Origin: a virus
Reading direction: 5' to 3' (one strand)
Length of the DNA stretch: 21,916 nucleotides
Virus record (IMG/VR): IMGVR_UViG_3300031972_000143
Coordinates: 1-21,916 of that record
Shown here: in pieces, positions 1-4,580 of the stretch
Layout of the letters: each line of letters begins with the position of its first letter
Position numbering within the stretch: position 1 is the stretch's first letter
Notes under the pieces: model-generated
What the model saw: only the letters and a program-made list of their open reading frames with translations
Databases searched by the model: none
What the model was told of the DNA's origin: nothing
Program-made: the position numbers and the translations under genes

Positions 1-24
1 GTTTGGTATCAGCTTGTTGGAGAG

Positions 25-246
25 ATGATGATCCATCTGCACGTCAAAAAGATAGCTCCAGATTATAAGGATGGTTTTGCATCAGAGCCAGTAATGCTAG
101 ATCCTGATGAATGGCTACAGTTCCTGGAATACCAGCAAGTTAAACATTATCCAGATTGTCCAAACAAAGAATTATTCAAAAAAAAATTAAACGAAGATCA
201 GAGAGCCAACAGGAGGAAAGCATTTGCGTCAATTCTATATAAGTGA
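25..246 (+). CDS. Hypothetical protein, possibly 5'-truncated
   Basis: I do not recognise this 73-residue protein. It is charged and probably soluble, with a Pro/Asp-rich middle (MLDPDEW) and a Lys/Arg-rich C-terminus; no signal or membrane segment is visible. The reading frame is open back to base 1 with no stop, so the true gene may begin outside the window. The two consecutive ATG codons at 25 and 28 have a GGAGAG just upstream, which sits too close to base 25 for an ideal ribosome site. Its 3' end overlaps the next gene by 23 bases, so the two are likely co-translated. It probably closes an upstream early or replication module, but that is inferred from position only. Confidence 0.6.
   Translation: MMIHLHVKKIAPDYKDGFASEPVMLDPDEWLQFLEYQQVKHYPDCPNKELFKKKLNEDQRANRRKAFASILYK
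211..217 (+). promoter_or_regulatory. Strong Shine-Dalgarno AGGAGGA fixing a TTG start
   Basis: AGGAGGA lies seven bases before TTG at 224. No equally good site precedes the in-frame ATG at 269, so this motif supports the TTG as the true start of the next gene. The motif lies inside the coding sequence of the upstream gene. Confidence 0.7.
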
Positions 247-592
247 TCCTAAAATATTTGATCTTAAAATGTCAGCATTTGATTTCAAATTATATTCTTA
301 TCTTTGCAAGAACTATGATCTTAAAAGATTAACTCCGTATGTAAGAATGATTGATTGTGCGGACCACATGATTGTTCCATTGCCAAAAATAAAAGAAGCT
401 CTGCAACGCCTGGCGCTTTTAAATATAGATTACAAACCGCTGATTACACATAATAATTTTACTTACTTTGATATGCCAAGATACAAAGCTTTTCTTGAAA
501 GCATAAGGTTTACCAAGAACTATTCCAACAAAGGTTTTAACAAAGTAAAACAAAATATTTATACTTATCAAAACGGTAACTATGACAGCTGA
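224..592 (+). CDS. Winged-helix-like putative DNA-binding protein (TTG start)
   Basis: A 122-residue protein beginning at TTG, preceded by a near-perfect ribosome site at 211-217. Residues about 15-70 (MSAFDFKLYSYL, then a helix containing MIVPLPKIKEALQRLALL) look like the winged helix-turn-helix found in phage regulators and replication initiators of the RepA/DnaD type: a first helix, then a conserved-looking recognition helix, then a strand-rich wing. The C-terminal third is Asn/Lys/Tyr-rich without recognised motifs. It overlaps the upstream gene by 23 bases and the downstream DUF6362 gene by 11 bases, so it belongs to the same transcript. A role in transcriptional control or replication initiation is inference from fold impression only. 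Confidence 0.7.
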   Translation: MRQFYISDPKIFDLKMSAFDFKLYSYLCKNYDLKRLTPYVRMIDCADHMIVPLPKIKEALQRLALLNIDYKPLITHNNFTYFDMPRYKAFLESIRFTKNYSNKGFNKVKQNIYTYQNGNYDS

Positions 593-1049
593 GTTACAAA
601 TACAAAAAGAAGTCTTTGCGTTATCTAATATTATTAACTTGATAGACGAAGCTGCAAGAACTGAAAGATTTTTATCTGGTCCAAAACCGCCTATGGCTGC
701 TAGTATGTATAATCTGTTAGAGACAACGTATATGCAAGGAGACTGGGCTTACTACGAAAAGAAATTACTAAAACTTAGAGCTACACCAAAACAAATAACT
801 AGATGGGAGTTTGCTATAGAATGTTTAACCAGCATTGAGCAAGACATATCAGAAGATCCTATTCTTGATAGACAAATAATTTGGATGAAAGCACAACGTT
901 TTAAGTGGACACAGATTGCAAAGCATTATGGTTTTACAAGACACCAAGTCAAAAATAGATATGAGAAAGTCCTAAGTAAGTTGTGTAATAAAATTAAAAT
1001 AAATAATAAAAAGTATTGCAAACTTAACAGAATATTGTACTTAATTTGA
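582..1049 (+). CDS. DUF6362-like helix-turn-helix protein
   Basis: A 155-residue protein that I recognise as resembling DUF6362, a family common in alphaproteobacterial prophages. Matching marks are the N-terminal helix IDEAARTERFL (about 21-31), the middle segment with RATPKQITRWEFAIECL (66-82), and a C-terminal block DRQIIWMKAQRFKWTQIAKHYG followed by FTRHQVKNRYEKVL (96-131) that reads as a helix-turn-helix like sigma region 4. Residues beyond about 135 are Lys/Asn/Ile-rich and probably disordered. In other phages this family often sits near HGGxSTG and terminase genes, as here. The molecular role is unknown; DNA binding or transcription control is inferred from the helix-turn-helix. The stop codon lies in an AT-rich hairpin (1048-1079). 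Confidence 0.72.
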   Translation: MTAELQIQKEVFALSNIINLIDEAARTERFLSGPKPPMAASMYNLLETTYMQGDWAYYEKKLLKLRATPKQITRWEFAIECLTSIEQDISEDPILDRQIIWMKAQRFKWTQIAKHYGFTRHQVKNRYEKVLSKLCNKIKINNKKYCKLNRILYLI

Positions 1050-1230
1050 TATTCTTAAAATCTTTTTAAAAAAAATATCTCTCCTATAAATAAAATTAAA
1101 ATATATTAATGGATTATCTATCCAGGCGTATTATAATCATAACTATGGAGCTTGTACTTAAAACCGTACTAGAACGGATTTAAAAAGTATAATTTTTTTT
1201 TCTCTTTTTTTTTTAATCCTAAAACCGTTT
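1050..1230. other. AT-rich noncoding break between early-type and packaging genes
   Basis: This 181-base gap has no credible gene. It holds an AT-rich nested inverted repeat (GATATT at 1048 with AATATC at 1074; TTAAAA at 1055 with TTTTAA at 1064), a short hairpin TGGAT/ATCCA (1110-1124), two exact TATAAT hexamers (1132, 1188) without good -35 boxes, a direct repeat TAAAACCGT (1159 and 1220), and a 22-base pyrimidine tract (1193-1214). It most likely separates transcription of the regulatory module from the late genes. Confidence 0.5.
1164..1214 (+). terminator. Possible intrinsic terminator with 22-base T-rich tract
   Basis: CCGT (1164) and ACGG (1173) can pair around a short loop, extended by AAA/TTT with a bulged A. 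An uninterrupted pyrimidine tract of 20 T and 2 C follows at 1193-1214. The stem is short and the T tract starts about 16 bases after it, so this is a weak match to a classical terminator. The tract itself could instead be an unwinding or binding element. Confidence 0.3.
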
Positions 1231-1458
1231 ATGGCTGCAAGACACAAATACAGACTGCAATGTCAGACAATTAATAAACAGAATAAACTTCCTTGTAAGG
1301 CTTCTGGAATATTGATGAAGAATGGTAACATTAGATGCAGAATGCATGGTGGCTGGAGTACAGGACCTAAAACACCTGAAGGTAAAGCGAAAGCATTACT
1401 GAATTTAAAACAGAATAATAATGACCAAAAAACTAGAATTAACAGTACAGATAGCTGA
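1231..1458 (+). CDS. HGGxSTG-domain small protein, putative zinc-binding
   Basis: A 75-residue basic protein carrying the HGGWSTGPKTPEGK signature at about residues 39-52, the hallmark of the HGGxSTG family often encoded beside phage terminase small subunits. Cys11, Cys22, Cys36 and His39 (C-x10-C-x13-C-x2-H) are spaced so that they could hold one zinc ion, which would fit a small nucleic-acid-binding fold. The biochemical role is not established to my knowledge. It starts at ATG two bases after a TAAAACCGT repeat, with no ribosome site I can see, and its 3' end overlaps the terminase small subunit by 38 bases, so the two are likely co-expressed. A link to packaging is inferred from that neighbour. 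Confidence 0.72.
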   Translation: MAARHKYRLQCQTINKQNKLPCKASGILMKNGNIRCRMHGGWSTGPKTPEGKAKALLNLKQNNNDQKTRINSTDS

Positions 1459-1840
1459 TGATATTGAGCGTATGTTGATGAATGGTACTCCTTTAACTAC
1501 CATTTGCCAAAACAAAGATGCGCCAAGCTTATCTAAAGTTTATGACTGGATCAGATCCGATAAGGAATTTGCGGACAGAATACTGACTGCTCGTAAGATA
1601 GCAGCTCAAACATATCTTGATAAGATGATTACTGAATTAGAGAATGCTGACAACAAAAGCATTGCAGTAACAAGAGAGAAGTTAATTCATTATCGATGGA
1701 TGGCTAGTAAGCTTGTTGCAATCTATGGAGACAAACAACAAGTCGAAATAGATCAGAAGGTTGAGATAACCTGGAATGATCCTGACGTTGATAAGACTTA
1801 TGAGAATGAGATTAAGAATGTTTCAGAGTTGGGTAGCTAA
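1421..1840 (+). CDS. terS: Terminase small subunit (Sf6 gp1-like)
   Basis: A 139-residue protein with the pattern of Sf6-type terminase small subunits. An N-terminal helix-turn-helix (about 9-50: IADDIERMLMNGTPLTTIC, a Pro/Ser turn, then VYDWIRSDKEFADR) is followed by a helical oligomerisation region (REKLIHYRWMASKLVAIYGDK, 85-105) and a short acidic tail. The family recognises the viral packaging site and feeds DNA to the large subunit, forming an oligomeric ring. The gene overlaps the HGGxSTG gene by 38 bases and is followed, after 263 noncoding bases and two small genes, by the large subunit. No strong ribosome site precedes the ATG, so translation may depend on coupling. This is not the T7 gp18 type, which fits a packaging module exchanged relative to the T7-like head genes. 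Confidence 0.85.
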   Translation: MTKKLELTVQIADDIERMLMNGTPLTTICQNKDAPSLSKVYDWIRSDKEFADRILTARKIAAQTYLDKMITELENADNKSIAVTREKLIHYRWMASKLVAIYGDKQQVEIDQKVEITWNDPDVDKTYENEIKNVSELGS

Positions 1841-1913
1841 CACACAAACATAGTTCTCGCACACGACATGAGGTTCGAATGATTCTAATGTGCAGACAAT
1901 ATGTAGGAGTTAG

Positions 1914-2073
1914 TACCGATACCGTACAAGAATTTAAATAAGCTATTGTTTCTACCGTAGAGCGATTGCCTGACGTGCAATGTCGTTTACTTTTACAGCA
2001 TTTGTTCAACGTTTTTTGCAGAGGACCATACCCCAAAAAGTAGCCGCCAGGTCCAATACATAAACTATCGGTA
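1914..2073 (+). ncRNA. Candidate structured RNA closed by an 8-bp stem
   Basis: TACCGATA at 1914-1921 is the exact reverse complement of TATCGGTA at 2066-2073. Inside lie two further stems: ATTGC/GCAAT with a 7-base loop (1965-1981) and GGACC/GGTCC with a 22-base loop (2023-2054). The nesting resembles a multi-branched RNA, but such short stems can occur by chance. The strand is assumed from transcription direction. Confidence 0.22.
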
Positions 2074-2080
2074 AGTTAAA

Positions 2081-2101
2081 CAAACAGACGGACAGACAAA
2101 C
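2081..2101. repeat. Near-perfect mirror repeat, T-free, just before a start codon
   Basis: Arms CAAACAGAC and CAGACAAAC flank GGA, giving mirror (not inverted) symmetry with one mismatch. The tract contains no T and occupies the place where a Shine-Dalgarno would be expected for the ATG at 2104. It would make an unstructured A/C-rich leader. Confidence 0.5.
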
Positions 2102-2103
2102 CT

Positions 2104-2292
2104 ATGACTAAATATATTAAAGATAAATATAAGAATGTTACCGCCATCAGTTTCAAAGCATACGATAATGATTTGATTATTAATTTTTCAGGATTTGAAA
2201 ACGAAGAAGATGTTGAGGACTTTTGCGAATTTGTCTTTAACAGAATTTATATGAGATCTAACTTTGGAGATAATCCACCAACGGTTCACTAA
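2104..2292 (+). CDS. Hypothetical acidic small protein
   Basis: A 62-residue protein I do not recognise. It has alternating hydrophobic residues at 14-30 (AISFKAYDNDLIINFSGF) suggesting beta strands, followed by an acidic helix (NEEDVEDFCEFVFNRIY) and a short disordered tail. There is no membrane segment. The ATG has no Shine-Dalgarno; an A/C-rich T-free leader precedes it instead. It sits between the structured noncoding block and a micro membrane protein, upstream of the terminase large subunit. Codon use and composition match its neighbours, so I accept it as real. Function unknown. Confidence 0.6.
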   Translation: MTKYIKDKYKNVTAISFKAYDNDLIINFSGFENEEDVEDFCEFVFNRIYMRSNFGDNPPTVH

Positions 2293-2294
2293 GT

Positions 2295-2405
2295 ATGATG
2301 AATTTCATAAATGAATTAAGATTTAAAATAGAATGTCTTTGGCTTGATCATCCTTTGGTAATGATTTTTGCACTCGGATTTATATTAGGTGCAATTATAT
2401 TTTAA
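2295..2405 (+). CDS. 36-residue single-span membrane protein
   Basis: Reading ATG ATG from 2295 gives 36 residues: an amphipathic N-terminus (MMNFINELRFKIECLWLDH) and one hydrophobic stretch of about 17 residues (PLVMIFALGFILGAIIF) running to the C-terminus, with a small-residue GxxxG motif that could help packing in the membrane. The stop codon overlaps the terminase large subunit start by one base (TAATG), so translation of the two is probably coupled. It begins two bases after the previous stop. I do not recognise the family; small phage membrane proteins include holins, spanin-like parts and envelope modifiers, and none can be chosen on sequence alone. Confidence 0.55.
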   Translation: MMNFINELRFKIECLWLDHPLVMIFALGFILGAIIF

Positions 2406-3676
2406 TGAAAATCCAAATTCCGTACACGCCACGAAAGCATCAGGCATACATACATCAAGAATTAGACAAGTACAGATACGCTGTGCTTTGCTGTCATAGA
2501 AGATTTGGCAAGACCGTTATGGTTTTGAACCATTTAATTCGTGCAGCCTTAACAAATAAAAATCATGCTCCAAGACTAGCTTACATTGCTCCAACTTATA
2601 AACAGGCAAAAAGCATCGCTTGGGATTACTTAAAATTTTATACTAAAAATATTCCAGGCACGAAATGGAACGAAAGTGAGTTAAGATGTGATTTAGTTAA
2701 TGGCTCTAGGATAACCTTATTATCTTCAGAAAATTTTGACAGTATAAGAGGAATTTACTTAGACATGGTTGCAATCGATGAACTTGCTCAGGTTTCGCAA
2801 GGATTGATTGATGAGGTAATCACACCAGCTTTATCAGACAGAAAAGGCAAAATGTTTCTAATAGGTACGCCTAAAGGAATGAACAACATATTCTATGATT
2901 ATTATAATAAAGCTCAGGCAGATCCTAAATGGTTTCTATATAAAGCTAAAGCTTCTCAAACAAACATTGTTGACGAAGATGAGCTAGACGCTGCTTTGTC
3001 CGTAATGGGTAAAGCTAAATTTGACCAAGAATATGAATGCTCATTTATTGGCAATATAGAAGGCTCTATCTATGGCGAACTAGTCCAGGATTTAGATGAC
3101 GATGGTAAGATAGGATCTGTTCCTTATGATCCAAGTTTACCAGTAAATACTGCTTGGGATATTGGCTATAACGATAGTACCTCTATTATTTTTTTCCAAC
3201 TGCTAAACCACCAGATTAATATCATTGAGACGTATGAGGATGATAACGAAGCGTTACCTCACTATATAAAATTTTTACAAGACAAAGATTACATTTATGA
3301 CACTCACTATGGACCATTTGATTTGGACCAGACGGAGTTTAGTAACGGTAAAACAAGAAGAGAAATAGCAGCAGCTCTTGGAGTTAGATTTAGATTAGCG
3401 CCAAGACTAGCATTAGAAGATGGCATTCATGCGGTTAAGATGTTGTTGCCAAGATGCAGAATAGATAGTGATAACTGTTCGGATCTACTTTTATCTCTCA
3501 GACATTATCATAGAAAGTTTAATGATAAGGAAAGAATTTTTAAACCAAAACCCGTTCACGATTGGAGTTCACACATGATGGATGCTCTGAGATGTCTTGC
3601 AACTGGAATTGAAGAAAATAAAGCAACTAACAAAAACCTACAACGTATAGCCGATAGTAACTATCAAATTATATAA
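2405..3676 (+). CDS. terL: Terminase large subunit
   Basis: A 423-residue packaging motor. The N-terminal ATPase shows Walker A HRRFGKT (31-37), a Q-motif-like QAYIHQ region before it, Walker B MVAIDE (121-126) with the catalytic Glu, and the coupling motif FLIGTPKG (151-158). The C-terminal RNase H-like nuclease shows AWDIGYNDSTS (250-260) with its first metal-binding Asp252 and the terminal HDWSSHMMDALR (385-396) carrying the last acidic residue. The protein drives DNA into the prohead through the portal and cuts the concatemer. It is clearly shorter than T7 gp19 (about 586 residues) and has the length and nuclease ending of headful-type P22/Sf6-like terminases, matching the small subunit found here. 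Translation probably couples to the 36-residue membrane protein through TAATG. Confidence 0.95.
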   Translation: MKIQIPYTPRKHQAYIHQELDKYRYAVLCCHRRFGKTVMVLNHLIRAALTNKNHAPRLAYIAPTYKQAKSIAWDYLKFYTKNIPGTKWNESELRCDLVNGSRITLLSSENFDSIRGIYLDMVAIDELAQVSQGLIDEVITPALSDRKGKMFLIGTPKGMNNIFYDYYNKAQADPKWFLYKAKASQTNIVDEDELDAALSVMGKAKFDQEYECSFIGNIEGSIYGELVQDLDDDGKIGSVPYDPSLPVNTAWDIGYNDSTSIIFFQLLNHQINIIETYEDDNEALPHYIKFLQDKDYIYDTHYGPFDLDQTEFSNGKTRREIAAALGVRFRLAPRLALEDGIHAVKMLLPRCRIDSDNCSDLLLSLRHYHRKFNDKERIFKPKPVHDWSSHMMDALRCLATGIEENKATNKNLQRIADSNYQII

Positions 3677-3687
3677 GGAGATAAAAA

Positions 3688-3789
3688 ATGTACGGAAAAA
3701 GTAAACTAACAAAAAAACAAAAAACTTTACCTTCAGCATTAAAGAAAAAAATTATGAAGTCTAAGTCTAAAATGAAAAAGAAGAGATAA
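3688..3789 (+). CDS. 33-residue lysine-rich microprotein
   Basis: ATG at 3688 follows AAGGAG (3675-3680) by seven bases, a good ribosome site, and codes for 33 residues, of which 14 are Lys and one Arg (MYGKSKLTKKQKTLPSALKKKIM then a Lys/Ser tail). There are no acidic residues. Similar tiny Lys-rich genes near the portal of marine podoviruses are familiar to me, without a known role. The strong charge suggests nucleic-acid binding, perhaps in the head. It is followed after two bases by the next small gene. The good ribosome site supports that it is translated. Confidence 0.6.
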   Translation: MYGKSKLTKKQKTLPSALKKKIMKSKSKMKKKR

Positions 3790-3791
3790 TT

Positions 3792-3944
3792 ATGGATTAT
3801 ACAAAAAATAAAAAAAAACCAATTATTGTTAAACTAAGTCCAGAGAATGAAAAAAATATCGGATATAGAATTGTAAATGTTGGTCCTGGTGGAAAAGAAA
3901 CTGTCGTAAGACAACATAATTTTGTTTTAAATAAAAAGAGATAA
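3792..3944 (+). CDS. 50-residue hypothetical protein
   Basis: ATG at 3792 gives 50 residues: a Lys-rich N-terminus (MDYTKNKKKPII), a central part that reads as beta strands with a GPGG turn (YRIVNVGPGGKETVVR) and a basic end (LNKKR). I do not recognise a family. It is packed two bases after the previous stop and two bases before the next start, so it belongs to the packaging and head operon. The start has no ideal Shine-Dalgarno beyond AAGAGA in the previous gene. Its plus charge resembles the surrounding microproteins. Confidence 0.5.
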   Translation: MDYTKNKKKPIIVKLSPENEKNIGYRIVNVGPGGKETVVRQHNFVLNKKR

Positions 3945-3946
3945 TC

Positions 3947-4189
3947 ATGTCATTCATTGCTAGACTATTCATGCCGAAGATGCCTTCGATGCCAGTAATT
4001 AAATTTCCAGAACCAGCGGAAGTTCCTAATTACGATGATGAGCAAAGAAAGATTGATGCAGCAAGAGATGCAAAAGAAGCTGCAAGAAATAGAAAAGGAA
4101 GAAGATCAACAATACTAACTACATCAGCTGGATTAAATGAAATCGATGATGAAGAATTAAATCAAAAGACATTACTAGGAGGTAATTAA
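3947..4189 (+). CDS. Small virion-type protein, RGR-STxLT family, copy 1 (T7 gp6.7-like position)
   Basis: An 80-residue protein with an N-terminal hydrophobic/Met-Pro segment (MSFIARLFMPKMPSMPVIKF), a charged helix (DDEQRKIDAARDAKEAARN, about 30-48) and a C-terminal motif KGRRSTILTTSAGL ending in KTLLGGN. The next gene repeats this plan, so the two are paralogues. T7 has two small ejected virion proteins, gp6.7 and gp7.3, at exactly this place in front of the portal gene, and those also carry a basic Gly/Arg-Lys segment near the C-terminus. I therefore infer a minor virion or tail-tip/ejection protein. This is inference from position and motif; no domain hit could be run. Confidence 0.65.
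   Translation: MSFIARLFMPKMPSMPVIKFPEPAEVPNYDDEQRKIDAARDAKEAARNRKGRRSTILTTSAGLNEIDDEELNQKTLLGGN
4177..4183 (+). promoter_or_regulatory. Strong Shine-Dalgarno AGGAGGT for copy 2
   Basis: AGGAGGT sits seven bases before ATG 4191 and is embedded in the last Gly-Gly codons of copy 1. This suggests strong independent initiation for copy 2. Confidence 0.7.
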
Positions 4190-4190
4190 A

Positions 4191-4424
4191 ATGGGCGGAT
4201 TTGTAAGAAAATATATTCAAAGAAAACCAAAAATTTTTGAACAACTTCAAAAAACAGCAGTCAAACAAGCACCTAAAGGTCCAACTGCAGCTGAGATGGA
4301 AGAAGAAAGAATTAAAAAAGCTTCACTTGCTAATAAGCGAAGAGGAAGAAAAGCAACCATGCTTACTGGTTCATCTGGTTTAGAAGATCAGATTGCTTTA
4401 AGCAAAAAAAGTATGCTGGGGTAA
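4191..4424 (+). CDS. Small virion-type protein, RGR-ATxLT family, copy 2 (T7 gp7.3-like position)
   Basis: A 77-residue paralogue of the previous protein. It has a basic N-terminus (MGGFVRKYIQRKPKIFEQL), a charged helix (TAAEMEEERIKKASLANK, 32-49) and the shared C-terminal motif KRRGRKATMLTGSSGL ending KKSMLG. The strong AGGAGGT site predicts good expression, as expected for a virion part. In T7 the gp7.3 protein is needed for tail assembly and host adsorption and lies immediately before the portal gene, as this gene nearly does; only a 50-residue basic gene intervenes. The functional match is inferred from synteny and motif style, not from proven homology. Confidence 0.65.
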   Translation: MGGFVRKYIQRKPKIFEQLQKTAVKQAPKGPTAAEMEEERIKKASLANKRRGRKATMLTGSSGLEDQIALSKKSMLG

Positions 4425-4427
4425 TCA

Positions 4428-4580
4428 ATGGCTAAACGAGGATTATACGCAAACATCCATGCAAAGCGTAAAAGAATTAAAGCTGGATCTAAAGAGAAGA
4501 TGAGAAAAGCTGGAGCTAAAGGCAGACCAACTGCTAAGCAATTTAGAAGAGCAGCTAAGACAGCAAAAAAAAGAAGATAG
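4428..4580 (+). CDS. 50-residue highly basic protein (GLYANIHAKRKRI type)
   Basis: ATG at 4428 gives a 50-residue protein with 21 Lys/Arg and a single acidic residue. The opening MAKRGLYANIHAKRKRIKAG followed by KMRKAGAKGRPT is a pattern I recognise from small conserved proteins of marine cyanophages and related phages, where it has no assigned role. The composition suggests binding to DNA, RNA or an acidic protein surface. It begins three bases after the stop of copy 2, and its own TAG stop abuts the portal ATG directly, so it is part of the head operon and may be coupled to portal translation. Confidence 0.65.
   Translation: MAKRGLYANIHAKRKRIKAGSKEKMRKAGAKGRPTAKQFRRAAKTAKKRR

Larger units (their letters stand above)
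1841..2103. other. GC-elevated noncoding block between TerS and the next gene
   Basis: The gap is 263 bases long; 1861-2100 is 40 percent G+C (96 of 240 by count), clearly above the flanking genes. It contains TACCGATA (1914) pairing with TATCGGTA (2066), ATTGC (1965) with GCAAT (1977), GGACC (2023) with GGTCC (2050), a TACCGTA direct repeat (1920, 1953), and an A/C/G-only mirror repeat at the 3' end. The only open frame, on the minus strand at 1812-2036, looks non-biological. A packaging recognition site or a structured RNA are the best guesses. Confidence 0.5.

Noticed and set aside
1109-1183. 24-residue frame ATG 1109 to TAA 1183 in the AT-rich gap
   Set aside because: Too short, no ribosome site, and it lies over hairpins and repeats. 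A leader peptide cannot be supported.
1132-1193. Two exact TATAAT hexamers as sigma70 -10 boxes
   Set aside because: No good TTGACA-like box at 16-18 bases upstream for either, and TATAAT is common in such AT-rich DNA. Mentioned only as content of the gap.
1870-1895. GGTTCGAATGATTC resembling a tRNA T-arm
   Set aside because: The flanking arms do not pair as a T-stem, and no acceptor or anticodon arm is found. Not a tRNA or an att site on this evidence.
1812-2036. Minus-strand open frame of 74 residues across the noncoding block
   Set aside because: All supported genes are on the + strand; the product is Cys/Thr/Ser-rich with no pattern and it runs into the TerS gene. I treat it as chance.
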